Positions 1 to 7,796 of a stretch of DNA of 64,000 bases are shown here, one piece after another; position 1 is the stretch's first letter, and the number at the start of each line of letters is the position of its first letter. The translations under genes and the position numbers were made by a program. The stretch comes from Nonomuraea spiralis (GTDB lineage Bacteria > Actinomycetota > Actinomycetes > Streptosporangiales > Streptosporangiaceae): positions 124,001-188,000 of the forward strand of contig NZ_BMRC01000011.1 in NCBI RefSeq assembly GCF_014648435.1, read 5' to 3'. The notes under the pieces were generated by a model, which did no database searches, was not told where the DNA came from, and worked only from the letters and a program-made list of their open reading frames with translations.

Positions 1-1
1 G

Positions 2-457
2 TTCGGCACCGGGAACGGAGTGGAGGTCTGGGATCTCGGCGACCGCGCGAAGCCCGTACGGGTGGCGACGATGGGCGGGGAGTTCCATGACGTCTTCACC
101 GTCGCCATGGCCCGGAAGGGGGATCTGGTGCTCGCCGCCGACTATCACGGGCGTGCCGTCCTGTGGGACCTGTCAGAGCCGTCGAGGCCGGTGAGGCTGG
201 CCGCCCTGAGGACGGGGGTTCGTGTCGTGGATGAGGTGGCTCTCAGCGACGACGGACGGACCGCGGTGATGGGCAGCCCGTGGAGCGGCCCCCGGGTCTG
301 GGATCTGTCGCACGTGGAGCAGGATCCGCTTGAGAGCGTCTGCCGGCGGGGGGATGACGTGCTCTCGGCCGAGTTCTGGGAGCTCCACACCGAGGGGCAA
401 GGGGCCGCGTACACCGATGGGGACTTCCGGTTGTGCGACGGTGTGCTCACCCAATAG
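2..457 (+). CDS. WD40-repeat protein, C-terminal fragment
   Basis: The reading frame is open from the left edge, so this is the C-terminal end of a longer gene. The visible 151 residues carry WD40-like blades: VWDL at the start, LWDLSEP in the middle and VWDLSHV near residue 100, each spaced by about 45 residues and preceded by aspartate-rich turns. Actinomycete proteins of this kind often carry an N-terminal kinase, protease or NTPase domain, but nothing upstream is visible. The C-terminal tail after the last blade is acidic and cysteine-containing (SVCRRGDD, LCDG) and ends in DGVLTQ. The stop codon lies inside the first copy of a 22-bp tandem repeat. The gene converges on a membrane-protein gene on the other strand. 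Confidence 0.8.
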   Translation, partial: FGTGNGVEVWDLGDRAKPVRVATMGGEFHDVFTVAMARKGDLVLAADYHGRAVLWDLSEPSRPVRLAALRTGVRVVDEVALSDDGRTAVMGSPWSGPRVWDLSHVEQDPLESVCRRGDDVLSAEFWELHTEGQGAAYTDGDFRLCDGVLTQ

Positions 458-546
458 GGGACGGCGTGCTCGCCCGATAGCGACGGTGTGCTCGCCCGAT
501 AGCGACGGTGTGCTCGCCCGATGGCGGCGGCGTGCTCACCCGATGG
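436..546. repeat. 22-bp tandem repeat, five copies, between convergent genes
   Basis: Five imperfect 22-bp units lie head to tail at 436-457, 459-480, 481-502, 503-524 and 525-546, with one extra G at 458. The core GTGCTCGCCCGATAG is nearly constant. Copy 1 encodes the last codons and stop of the WD40 gene. Copy 5 contains the last codons and stop of the opposite-strand membrane-protein gene. Copies 2 and 3 repeat the TAG triplet. The array therefore appears to have grown by duplication of the coding end of one gene. Confidence 0.9.
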
Positions 547-1933
547 CGCGTAGCCACTGGCGGAGGCGGTCCAGGCCGGTGCTCGGCTCGGGTGGCGGCA
601 GGACGCGGCGCAGTTCGCCGTCGGTGGCCGGGCGGGCGTCGAGGGCGGCCTGGCGCAGCAGCTTTCCGTCCGACCGCAGACCGCCGAGCACCCGGACGTT
701 CACCGTGCCGCGGCGCACCGCGTAGCCGTGCGTGTCCTCGGTGCGGACGTACGTGAGGCCGGAGCCGGCTGGGGTGCACTCTTCGGTGCGGAAGCAGAGG
801 TCGTCACCGTCGGCGATGCTCACGTACAACGTGATGCGGACGCTCTGCGCGCCGTTGCCGGTGTGGTCGGAGGGTGTGTAGACCATGCCCGGCGGCATGG
901 CCGTGAGCCGCGGGGTGTATCCCGGGATCTTCGCCGCGTAATAGTCGCCGGTCTGCTCCTGGTCGGCGCCCAGTTCGCGGGTGGTGGCCGGGCGCAGGCC
1001 CCGGGCGGCGGACCTGAGCAGGTCGTGGCCGACGGCCGTGCTCCCGATCACCGTGACGTGGCGGCGGCCCACCTTCACCTGGTAGCCGTGCTCCACCGGG
1101 CCTTGCCGGTAGACCAGGCCGCCGGTCTCGGCCGTGCAGGACTCGGTCGGCAGATGGGCGTCCTGGGCCGTGGGCTGTCCGCACCTCGCCTCGCCCGTCA
1201 GGAGCCGGTCGTACGCGGTGATCGTGACGTACCGGTCGGGCGGGACGGAGGCGGGGTTCGCGGGTGAGAAGCCGGAGCCGCCCAGTCCGCCGCCGTAGTC
1301 GTTGTCGTCGGGCCGGTAGCCGGGGACGGCGACCACGTACGCGGTCTCCCTGTGGATGCTGCTCGCCCGCAGGCGTGCCTCAAGGTCGTCCGGAGCCTCC
1401 TGGCGCAGCACGGCCACGCCGGCGGCCAGGAGCGCCACGGTCAGTCCGAGTGCGACCGCCCGGTGGCGCCACCCGCGTACGAGCAGGCCGGCCACCAGGG
1501 CGTACGGGATGCCGCCGAGCAGGAACGTCAGCAGCGTGTCGCGGCTCACCCCGAGGTCGGCGACGTCGGTCGCGGCCCAGCCGAGGGCCCATCCGGCGGT
1601 CCCCACGACCAGGACCAGCAGCGCCCACGACAACCGGCCGCCGCGGGTCGCACCCAGGACCGAGACCGTCCGGGTGGCCCGGATCACGATGATCAGGTAG
1701 ATCAGGAGCGCCGCGGCGCAGAGTGCGGCGGCGACGAGGAACGTGCCCTCGCCGTCGGCGAACAGCGTGACCAGCAGGATCAGCCACGCCGTCGGCAGGA
1801 GGACCGACCCCACCGTCCAGGCCGCGGCGAGGTGGGCGAGGACCGGCAACGGCTTCGGCGCGTTCTTCCCGGGCCTTCCGCCTGGACGGACGGCGTGGTC
1901 GTCCGGGGAGTCGTTCTGGGTGGCCGCGCGCAC
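536..1933 (-). CDS. Polytopic membrane protein with duplicated extracytoplasmic module
   Basis: A 465-residue protein I do not recognise as a named family. After a hydrophilic proline-rich N-terminus, residues about 30-190 hold roughly five or six hydrophobic helices. The remaining 270 residues are soluble and contain two copies of one module. Module one runs from YVVAVPGYRP to RPATTREL and module two from YYAAKIPGYTP to RPATDGEL. Both share a VTI or VRI strand, a Cys pair, a G-L-V/T-Y turn, an HGY motif and a C-terminal helix of the form LLRxAAxxxRPAT. The Cys pairs suggest disulfides outside the cell. The start at 1933 is the only ATG or GTG that keeps the first membrane helix. The stop sits inside the 22-bp repeat array. 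Confidence 0.7.
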   Translation of the reverse strand: MRAATQNDSPDDHAVRPGGRPGKNAPKPLPVLAHLAAAWTVGSVLLPTAWLILLVTLFADGEGTFLVAAALCAAALLIYLIIVIRATRTVSVLGATRGGRLSWALLVLVVGTAGWALGWAATDVADLGVSRDTLLTFLLGGIPYALVAGLLVRGWRHRAVALGLTVALLAAGVAVLRQEAPDDLEARLRASSIHRETAYVVAVPGYRPDDNDYGGGLGGSGFSPANPASVPPDRYVTITAYDRLLTGEARCGQPTAQDAHLPTESCTAETGGLVYRQGPVEHGYQVKVGRRHVTVIGSTAVGHDLLRSAARGLRPATTRELGADQEQTGDYYAAKIPGYTPRLTAMPPGMVYTPSDHTGNGAQSVRITLYVSIADGDDLCFRTEECTPAGSGLTYVRTEDTHGYAVRRGTVNVRVLGGLRSDGKLLRQAALDARPATDGELRRVLPPPEPSTGLDRLRQWLRAIG

Positions 1934-1987
1934 GCCGGTCTCCGTTCCTCGTGCCCGGAGGCCGCCCGGCGGCGGCGCCGGGGCGGG

Positions 1988-2443
1988 TCAGTGTTCGAGG
2001 GTGGTCCTGATGTGGCGGTTGCGGGTGTTGATCAGGTGGGTCATGTGGCGGCGGAGGACCAGCCGGTCGACCAGGTGCCCCAGGGGGCCGGCGGGGGCGG
2101 AGAAGTCGATGACGTCGGTCATGACGGTGGCGTCCGCATCGGGAGCCGGCTCGAAGTGGTGTTCGTGGCGCCAGTGGCGGAACGGGCCCTTCAGCTGCTC
2201 GTCCACGAAGTACGTGGGCCGTTCCCAGGCGGTGATCGCCGAGGTCATCCGCCAGGTGAGGCCGAAGTGGCGGGCCTGCCAGGTGACCTGGTCGCCCAGG
2301 GTGAGCAGGCCGGTGGTGACGCCCGCGACGGCGCGTTCGGACGAGCCGGCCATGGACGAGGTGTGGGTCTCGACGGACAGTGACGTGTCGAAGAGCAGGT
2401 CCGGTGGGGCGAGGACCAGGGTCACGATCTCGAAACGCGACAT
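1988..2443 (-). CDS. SRPBCC family protein
   Basis: A 151-residue single-domain protein of the START/Bet v 1-like SRPBCC fold. It opens with an FEIVTLVLAPPDLLFD strand-turn-helix segment typical of the fold, has a central WRMTSAITAWERPTYFVDEQ strand pair, and ends in the long helix containing HLVDRLVLRRHMTHLINTRN. Members bind hydrophobic ligands or act as polyketide cyclase-like enzymes; none of the known catalytic patterns lets me assign a reaction. The gene stands alone, 34 bp downstream (in transcription order) of a small membrane-protein gene on the same strand, and the two may be co-transcribed. Confidence 0.75.
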   Translation of the reverse strand: MSRFEIVTLVLAPPDLLFDTSLSVETHTSSMAGSSERAVAGVTTGLLTLGDQVTWQARHFGLTWRMTSAITAWERPTYFVDEQLKGPFRHWRHEHHFEPAPDADATVMTDVIDFSAPAGPLGHLVDRLVLRRHMTHLINTRNRHIRTTLEH

Positions 2444-2477
2444 GGCGGCATCTTAGGCGTCCGCCTGGAGGAAACGG

Positions 2478-2903
2478 TCAGGCGGGCCGGTGGGCGCAGC
2501 CGGCGTACTCGTCGAGGCGGCGGAACATGGCGGCCAGCATGAGCGGGAACATCGCGACGTGCGCGACGAGCATCAGCACGCCGCCGTCGATGACGCCGAG
2601 CCAGAGCAGGGGATAGAGCGGCACGATCGGGACGAACATCGCCGCGCACATCTCCAGCGTGGACGGCCAGCGGTGGCCGCGGAAGCGCATCCACGCGGCC
2701 ATGCCCACCGACATGTTCACGGCCATGATCAGGTACGCCAGCTCCGGCGACTCGTCGTGCGAGACGGAGAGCCCGACGGCCGACTGGAGGGCGCCGAGCG
2801 CGAACATGCCGGCGAACATCGCGACGATCATCTCCAGGTAGTGCAGGGCGAATCTCGTCCAGCGGCGTCCGGTGGCCGAAGGCGTGGCGGGTGTCGAGGT
2901 CAT
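2478..2903 (-). CDS. Small four-helix membrane protein
   Basis: A protein of 141 residues when started at the ATG at 2903. Upstream in-frame ATG codons would run into the promoter region of the divergent regulator, so the shorter form is preferred. Four hydrophobic helices are visible: LEMIVAMFAGMFALGALQ, AYLIMAVNMSVGMAAWM, MCAAMFVPIVPLYPLLWLG and VLMLVAHVAMFPLMLAAMF. It is rich in methionine, and two charged residues occur between helices 1 and 2 (HDESPE). I do not recognise a family function. It diverges from a GlxA-type regulator, which makes it a candidate target of that regulator. Confidence 0.65.
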   Translation of the reverse strand: MTSTPATPSATGRRWTRFALHYLEMIVAMFAGMFALGALQSAVGLSVSHDESPELAYLIMAVNMSVGMAAWMRFRGHRWPSTLEMCAAMFVPIVPLYPLLWLGVIDGGVLMLVAHVAMFPLMLAAMFRRLDEYAGCAHRPA

Positions 2904-2967
2904 GTCCTCGACTCTGCGTGGACGGGACCACGCGCGGGAGGGGACGAGGCAGGGCATGTCCGGAAAC

Positions 2968-2996
2968 TTGGGTTCTGTGTCCTGTAGACCTACAGT
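2968..2996 (+). promoter_or_regulatory. Putative leaderless promoter with palindromic operator for the GlxA-type regulator
   Basis: A TTGGGT (2968-2973) and a TACAGT (2991-2996) are separated by 17 bp and end 7 bp before the ATG at 3004, so the mRNA would start at or next to the start codon. The -10 region overlaps a perfect palindrome, CTGTAG-AC-CTACAG, at 2982-2995. This is a likely autoregulatory operator shared with the divergent membrane-protein gene. Only the palindrome is certain from sequence. Confidence 0.4.
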
Positions 2997-3003
2997 CGTG
3001 CCC

Positions 3004-3972
3004 ATGGAACCCCGGCGGGTCGTGGTCGTCGCCTACGAGGCGGCCGAACTGCTCGACATCGCGTGTGTCACCTCGACGCTGGAGAACGCGAACTGGCACG
3101 GCGCCTCACCGTACTACCAGGTGCGGCTGGCGACGCCCGGCGGTCATCCCGTGACGACCGGCAGCGCGCTGGTCATCCAGGCCCAGCTCGCGCTGGAGCG
3201 GATCACCGGCCCGCTCGACACGCTCATCGTCTCCGGCGGCACCGGCCACGTGGACGCCGCGGACAACTCGCTGGTCGTCGCCCACGTCCGGAGGCTGGCG
3301 CGGGAGAGCAGGCGGGTGGCGTCCGTGTGCACGGGCTCGTACGTGCTGGCCGCCGCGGGCCTGCTCGACGGCAGGCGGGCCACCACCCACTGGCGTGAGG
3401 CGCCCGACATGGCGGCCCGCTACCCGCGGGTCACCGTGGACCCCGCCCCGATCTTCATCCGCGACGGCGACGTGGCCACCTCCGCCGGGGTCACCGCCGC
3501 CCTCGACCTCACGCTCGCCCTGGTCGAGGAGGACAACGGCGCCGAACTGTCCAGGACGGTCGCCCGCGGCATGGTCACCTACCTGCAACGGCCGGGGAAC
3601 CAGGCGCAGATGAGCATGTTCGTCGACCCGCCGGCGCCCGCCGACAGCCTGGTCAGGCGGACGGTCGAGCACATCTCCGCGAACCTGGCCGCCGACCTCA
3701 CCGCGGCCGCGCTGGCCGCCGCGGCGGGCGTCAGCGAGCGGCACCTGACCCGGCTGTTCCTCAAGCACCTGGGGCAGACGCCGGGCAGGTTCGTGCGGCT
3801 GGCCCGTACCGAGGGCGCCGCGCATCTGCTGGTCTCGACCTCGCTGCCGATGGCCGCGATCGCCGCGCGCTGCGGCTTCGGTACGGCCGAGACGCTGCGC
3901 CAGGCCTTTGTGGACCGGTACGGCGTCCCGCCTTCGCACTACCGGCTGACCCAGTCGTCGGCGACCGGTTGA
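3004..3972 (+). CDS. GlxA family transcriptional regulator (DJ-1/PfpI + AraC HTH)
   Basis: A 322-residue regulator. Residues 1-170 form a DJ-1/PfpI-like amidotransferase domain, with VVVVAYEAAELLDI at the start and the nucleophile-elbow region SVCTGSYVLAAAGLLDG. The Cys is present, but these domains act as ligand sensors rather than enzymes. Residues about 220-320 form an AraC-type double helix-turn-helix, including LAAAAGVSERHLTRLFLKH and the second helix region around IAARCGFGTAETLRQAF. The start at 3004 (MEPRRVVVV) matches the family N-terminus. It diverges from a small membrane-protein gene, with a palindrome between the two. Its ligand cannot be read from sequence. Confidence 0.92.
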   Translation: MEPRRVVVVAYEAAELLDIACVTSTLENANWHGASPYYQVRLATPGGHPVTTGSALVIQAQLALERITGPLDTLIVSGGTGHVDAADNSLVVAHVRRLARESRRVASVCTGSYVLAAAGLLDGRRATTHWREAPDMAARYPRVTVDPAPIFIRDGDVATSAGVTAALDLTLALVEEDNGAELSRTVARGMVTYLQRPGNQAQMSMFVDPPAPADSLVRRTVEHISANLAADLTAAALAAAAGVSERHLTRLFLKHLGQTPGRFVRLARTEGAAHLLVSTSLPMAAIAARCGFGTAETLRQAFVDRYGVPPSHYRLTQSSATG

Positions 3973-4055
3973 TTGCCTTTTGTCCGGCCCGAAATGAGTG
4001 ATCCGGGCTAGTGTGTCTGACTTGGGCCCTTCCCGAGCAGTTAGGTGATCAACAG

Positions 4056-4628
4056 ATGCGAAAGACGATCGGGCTGACCGCCGCGGCCCTCGTCCTGTCG
4101 GGGTGCGGGATGCTGCCCGGCGGGCAGTCGCAGACCGCCGCGAAGGAGGCGGTCACCACCGCCCCCGGCGCACAGCAGAGCGCGGCTCCGCAGCAGAGCG
4201 CGCCCGTACAGCAGGACGAGCCCATCGCCACCCGCGAGACCAAGGTCGGCTCCGGCGGCCAGTACGGCAAGGCCCGCGTCGAGATCACCTCGCTCAAGCG
4301 CGAGGGCAGGACCGTCACGCTCAACTGGACGGTCACCGCGATCGAGGGAAAGGTCAACCTGCACAACGGCCTGGGCACCGGCACGCTCGACTACAGCGTC
4401 GCGAACGTCTCCCTGATCGACCCGGTGAACGCCAAGCGCTACCGCGTCGCCCGCAACGGCACCGGCCCGGACGCCAAGTGCGTGTGCTCCGGCACCCAGG
4501 GCCAGTTCCTGGAGGCGGGCAACGCCAGCACCCTGTACGCGGTCTTCGCCGCCCCGCCGCCCGAGGTCACGAAGGTGAACGTGGAGATGCCGATGATGGG
4601 CGTGTTGTCCGATGTTCCGCTCTCTTAG
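4056..4628 (+). CDS. Secreted lipoprotein
   Basis: A 190-residue precursor. MRKTIGLTAAALVLSGCG is a type II signal peptide with lipobox LSGC, so Cys17 would be lipidated and the protein held on the outer face of the membrane. It is followed by a Gln/Ala/Pro-rich linker (residues about 25-55) and a beta-rich domain with KVGSGGQYGKARVEITSL and a pair of Cys (KCVCSG). The start was chosen at the ATG that makes the signal peptide; upstream in-frame codons add an unrelated leader. The stop overlaps the next gene by 17 bp, so the two are translationally coupled. The pairing with an OmpA-like protein suggests a cell-wall-linked role, but the exact function is unknown. Confidence 0.8.
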   Translation: MRKTIGLTAAALVLSGCGMLPGGQSQTAAKEAVTTAPGAQQSAAPQQSAPVQQDEPIATRETKVGSGGQYGKARVEITSLKREGRTVTLNWTVTAIEGKVNLHNGLGTGTLDYSVANVSLIDPVNAKRYRVARNGTGPDAKCVCSGTQGQFLEAGNASTLYAVFAAPPPEVTKVNVEMPMMGVLSDVPLS

Positions 4629-5166
4629 CCTCGCGCTGGCCCTCGTCCTGACGCCCGCTCCGGCGCCCACCGAGCAGCCCGCGGTCCCGCCCGGCGCGAC
4701 CGGGCCGGTCGAGGACCTCGTGCTGCCCGTCGAGGACATCATCGGCGAGGTCGAGTCCCTGGACGGGAGCGAGAGCGAGACCAAGCAGGGACGCCAGGTG
4801 ACGGTCGCGCTGACCAGCGACGTGCTGTTCGCGCTGGACAAGTGGCGGCTGACCGCCAAGGCCAGGAGCCGGCTGGCGAAGGTGGCCGAGAAGGTCGAGG
4901 CGGAGGGCGCGGGCGGTGTCGTCCGGATCGAGGGGCACACCGACGATCAGGGGAGCGATGCGTACAACCTGGTGTTGTCGCGGCGGCGCGCGCAGGCCGT
5001 GCGCGAGGCGTTGAGCACGCTGCTCGGCGGCGGCGAGGTGACCCTCCAGGCCACCGGCTACGGCGAGACGCGGCCGAAGCTGCCCAACCTGGTCGACGGC
5101 AAGCCCGTGGAACACAACCGGGCGAAGAACCGGCGCGTGGAGATCGTCTTCACCGCCAGGCAGTGA
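4612..5166 (+). CDS. OmpA family peptidoglycan-binding protein
   Basis: A protein of 184 residues with a short hydrophobic N-terminus (FRSLSLALALVLTPAPAP, a likely signal peptide) and an OmpA C-like domain from about residue 60. The motif IEGHTDDQGSDAYN, the helix LSRRRAQAVREAL, and the closing NRAKNRRVEI are the conserved peptidoglycan-binding elements; the Asp and Arg that contact diaminopimelate are present (HTDDQG and NRRVE). Such domains in actinomycetes anchor exported proteins to peptidoglycan. The gene begins inside the upstream lipoprotein gene (17-bp overlap), which implies coupled expression. It converges on an HtrA-like protease gene 11 bp away. Confidence 0.88.
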   Translation: MFRSLSLALALVLTPAPAPTEQPAVPPGATGPVEDLVLPVEDIIGEVESLDGSESETKQGRQVTVALTSDVLFALDKWRLTAKARSRLAKVAEKVEAEGAGGVVRIEGHTDDQGSDAYNLVLSRRRAQAVREALSTLLGGGEVTLQATGYGETRPKLPNLVDGKPVEHNRAKNRRVEIVFTARQ

Positions 5167-5177
5167 GGACGGGGGCG

Positions 5178-6263
5178 TCAATCGCCCGGGAGCTGGCCGA
5201 GGGTCACGGTGACGGTCTGGGTCTCGCCGTCGGGGCGCAGGATCTCCACCTTGACCTGGTCGCCGGGCTTGAAGGTGGTGAGCTGCTCGGACAGCGCGGC
5301 CATGGTCGCGGTCTTCTCGCCGTTGACCGCGACGATCACGTCGCCGGGCCGGATGCCCGCCTTCTCCGCGCCGCCGCCCTTCTCCACACTGGCCACGCCC
5401 ACGCCGCTCGGCTGCCGGGTGGCGCCGATGATCGTGCTGCCGCTGATGCCGAGGGCGGCCCGGTGGCTGTTGGTGACCTTGCCGTACTTCACGATCTGCC
5501 CGGCGATGTCGGTGGCGGTGTTGCTCGGGATCGCGAACCCGATGCCCGGCGCGGCCCCGCCGCCGAACTGGGGGTCGGTGGCGGCGAGCGTCGGGATGCC
5601 GATCACCTCGCCGGCCAGGTTGACCAGCGCGCCGCCGCTGTTGCCGGGGTTGATCGCGGCCGAGGTCTGGATCGCGCCGCTGATCGTGGCCCCGGGGGAG
5701 TCGGGGCTCTGGGGCTCGCTGACGGTACGGCCGACCGCCGAGACGATCCCGTCCGTGACGCTGCCGGACAGGCCCAGCGGATTGCCCATGGCCAGGACGA
5801 TCTGGCCGACCCGCAGCTTGCCCGAGTCGCCGAACCTGGCCGGGCGCAGTCCGTCGGGCCGGTCCACCTTGATCACCGCCAGGTCGCCGGCGCCGAACGC
5901 CTTGACCAGCTTGGCCGGGCGGGGCGCGCCGCCGGTGGCGATCGTGACGTTCATCTCGGTCGCCTCGCCGACCACGTGGGCGTTGGTGATGATGTGGCCC
6001 GCCGTGTCGTACACGATGCCGGAGCCGAGGCCCACCTTGGTGTTGATCTGCACGATCGACGGCAGGACGTCGGTGATGACCCGCTCGTACAGGCCCTCCA
6101 GCGGCTGCGGCGCGCCCTCCGGGGACGCGGTCGCGGCCGGCGACGGCGAGCCGGGGGCGGTCGTGGCCGGCGAGGCCGTGGACGTGGAGGTGGACGTGGA
6201 GGTGGACGGCCCGCAGGCCGCGAGCAGTGCGACGGCTGCCAGGCCTGCGGCGATCTCCCTCAT
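5178..6263 (-). CDS. HtrA/DegP-like serine protease, lipoprotein, with PDZ domain
   Basis: A 361-residue precursor. MREIAAGLAAVALLAAC is a lipoprotein signal with Cys17. A Ser/Thr repeat (TSTSTSTST, residues 21-29) and a Pro/Ala linker lead to a trypsin-like domain with a complete triad: His96 in NAHVVG, Asp127 in GDLAVI and Ser209 in GNSGGA. A PDZ domain fills roughly residues 270-350 (GIRPGDVIVAVNGE). It is an exported quality-control or regulatory protease at the membrane surface. The acyl-CoA synthetase gene lies only 19 bp upstream on the same strand, so read-through is likely. The Ser-Thr tract is encoded by a short ACGTGG-type repeat near 6180-6210 on the plus strand. Confidence 0.93.
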   Translation of the reverse strand: MREIAAGLAAVALLAACGPSTSTSTSTSTASPATTAPGSPSPAATASPEGAPQPLEGLYERVITDVLPSIVQINTKVGLGSGIVYDTAGHIITNAHVVGEATEMNVTIATGGAPRPAKLVKAFGAGDLAVIKVDRPDGLRPARFGDSGKLRVGQIVLAMGNPLGLSGSVTDGIVSAVGRTVSEPQSPDSPGATISGAIQTSAAINPGNSGGALVNLAGEVIGIPTLAATDPQFGGGAAPGIGFAIPSNTATDIAGQIVKYGKVTNSHRAALGISGSTIIGATRQPSGVGVASVEKGGGAEKAGIRPGDVIVAVNGEKTATMAALSEQLTTFKPGDQVKVEILRPDGETQTVTVTLGQLPGD

Positions 6264-6282
6264 GGGGAGGTCTCTGCCCAGC

Positions 6283-7716
6283 TCAGCCCGAAAGATACGC
6301 CTCCCGTACGTCGCGTCTGCTCAGCTTGCCCGTCGGGGTGCGCGGCAGCGCCGCCCGGTACTCGATCACCCTCGGATGCTTCAGCCGGGCCAGCCGGGGC
6401 GCGCAGTGCCGCAGCAGTTCGGCGGTCAGCGCCGCGCCGCCCGCCACGCCCGGCGCGGGCTGGACCAGCGCCACGACCTGGTGCCCCCACTCCGGGTCCG
6501 GTACGCCGATCACCGCGACGTCGGCCACGGACGGGTGTTCGAGCAGCGCGGCCTCGATCTCGGCGGGGTAGATGTTGACGCCGCCCGAGATGATCAGGTC
6601 GGTCCTGCGGTCCAGCAGGAACAGGTAGCCGTCCGCGTCGAGGTGGCCGATGTCGCCGGGCGTGTACGCGGCGCCGCGCATGGCCGAGGCGGTCTTGTCC
6701 GGGTCGCCGTGGTACTCGAAACGGTTGATCCCGCCGATGTAGACCATCCCGGGCTCGCCGGGGCCCAGCTCGCGGCCGTCGTCGCCGATGATCGTGAACG
6801 CCATCCCGTCGAGGGCCCGGCCCACCGTGCCGGGCCGTTCCAGCCACTCCTGGGACGACACCATGGTGGCCACGGCCGCCTCCGTCGAGCCGTAGTACTC
6901 CCACAACACGGGACCGAGCCAGTCGATCATCGCCTGCTTGGTGGCCGGAGGGCAGGGGGCGGCGCCGTGGTAGAGGTGGGTGAGGGAGGACAGGTCGTAC
7001 CTGTTCCGATCCGGTAAGGCGAGCAGCCGGTGGAACATCGTGGGCACCATGAACGCGTTCGTCACCCGGTGGCGTTCGATCAGCTCCAGCGTCCCGGCCG
7101 GGTCGAACCGCTCCGGGGCGACGATCGCGTGGCCGAACTGCAGGGCCATCATCGCCTGGCCGTACGGGGCCGAGTGGTAGAGCTGCGAGCACACCAGGTG
7201 CACGCCGTCGGCCGGCAGGCCGAAGTGCCGCCAGCTCTTGCGCATCAGGATGGGGTAGAGGTCCTCGGGCGTCAGGTCGAGCAGGCGGCGGCGTACGCCC
7301 TTGGGGCGGCCCGTGGTGCCGGACGTGTAGAGCATCATCGAGCCGGCCCGGCGGTGCCCGGGGGCGGTGCCCGGCTGTCCGGCGGTCAGGTCGGCGACGG
7401 TGAGGGCGTCCGGGGCGATCACGACGGTTGCGCCGCAGTCGGCGATGACGTAGTCGATCTCCTCGGCGGTGTAGTGCCAGTTGACCGGGACCAGGTAGGC
7501 GCCGATCTGGTAGGTGGCCAGCATCATGGTGAGGGCGTCGAGCCCGTTCTTCAGCACGGTCACCACGGCGTCGCCGGGCCGGACGCCGCGCGCGAGCAGG
7601 CCGTGGGAGGCGCGGTCGGCGCGGGTGAGCAGTTCGCCGTAGGTCGCGCTCTCGTCGTCGCCGAGCAGGGCGGGACGGGCTGGGTCGGCGGCGGCGATCT
7701 CGTAGAAACCCCTCAT
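6283..7716 (-). CDS. Acyl-CoA synthetase (AMP-forming)
   Basis: A 477-residue ANL-superfamily adenylating enzyme that would activate a carboxylic acid with ATP and CoA. The P-loop YTSGTTGRPKGVRR lies near residue 130, the A5 motif YYGSTEAA near 272, the YTPGDIGHLD motif near 350, and the hinge and C-terminal DRRTDLIISGG and PTGKLSRR regions carry the catalytic lysine. It is similar in layout to the synthetase at 33095-34645, and the two are likely paralogs. A palindrome of the form CAGAAT-N3-ATTCTG lies 15 bp upstream of the start. Leucine 234 is encoded by TTA, which is rare in such DNA. The chain-length or substrate class is not determinable here; steroid or fatty acids are likely from context. 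Confidence 0.9.
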   Translation of the reverse strand: MRGFYEIAAADPARPALLGDDESATYGELLTRADRASHGLLARGVRPGDAVVTVLKNGLDALTMMLATYQIGAYLVPVNWHYTAEEIDYVIADCGATVVIAPDALTVADLTAGQPGTAPGHRRAGSMMLYTSGTTGRPKGVRRRLLDLTPEDLYPILMRKSWRHFGLPADGVHLVCSQLYHSAPYGQAMMALQFGHAIVAPERFDPAGTLELIERHRVTNAFMVPTMFHRLLALPDRNRYDLSSLTHLYHGAAPCPPATKQAMIDWLGPVLWEYYGSTEAAVATMVSSQEWLERPGTVGRALDGMAFTIIGDDGRELGPGEPGMVYIGGINRFEYHGDPDKTASAMRGAAYTPGDIGHLDADGYLFLLDRRTDLIISGGVNIYPAEIEAALLEHPSVADVAVIGVPDPEWGHQVVALVQPAPGVAGGAALTAELLRHCAPRLARLKHPRVIEYRAALPRTPTGKLSRRDVREAYLSG

Positions 7717-7730
7717 GTTCGCTGACCATA

Positions 7731-7745
7731 CAGAATTTGATTCTG
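7731..7745. promoter_or_regulatory. Palindromic operator CAGAAT-N3-ATTCTG
   Basis: A perfect inverted repeat with 6-bp arms and a 3-bp centre (TTG), located 15-29 bp upstream of the acyl-CoA synthetase start at 7716 and in the divergent promoter region with the gene at 7797. A closely related element (TAGAAT-ATG-GTTCTG) precedes the acyl-CoA dehydrogenase gene at 9376, so a common repressor is likely. Confidence 0.6.
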
Positions 7746-7796
7746 CTGGGGGAATAGAGGAATTATCCCGCTGTTTGGTGACGTAACCTCAAGGCC

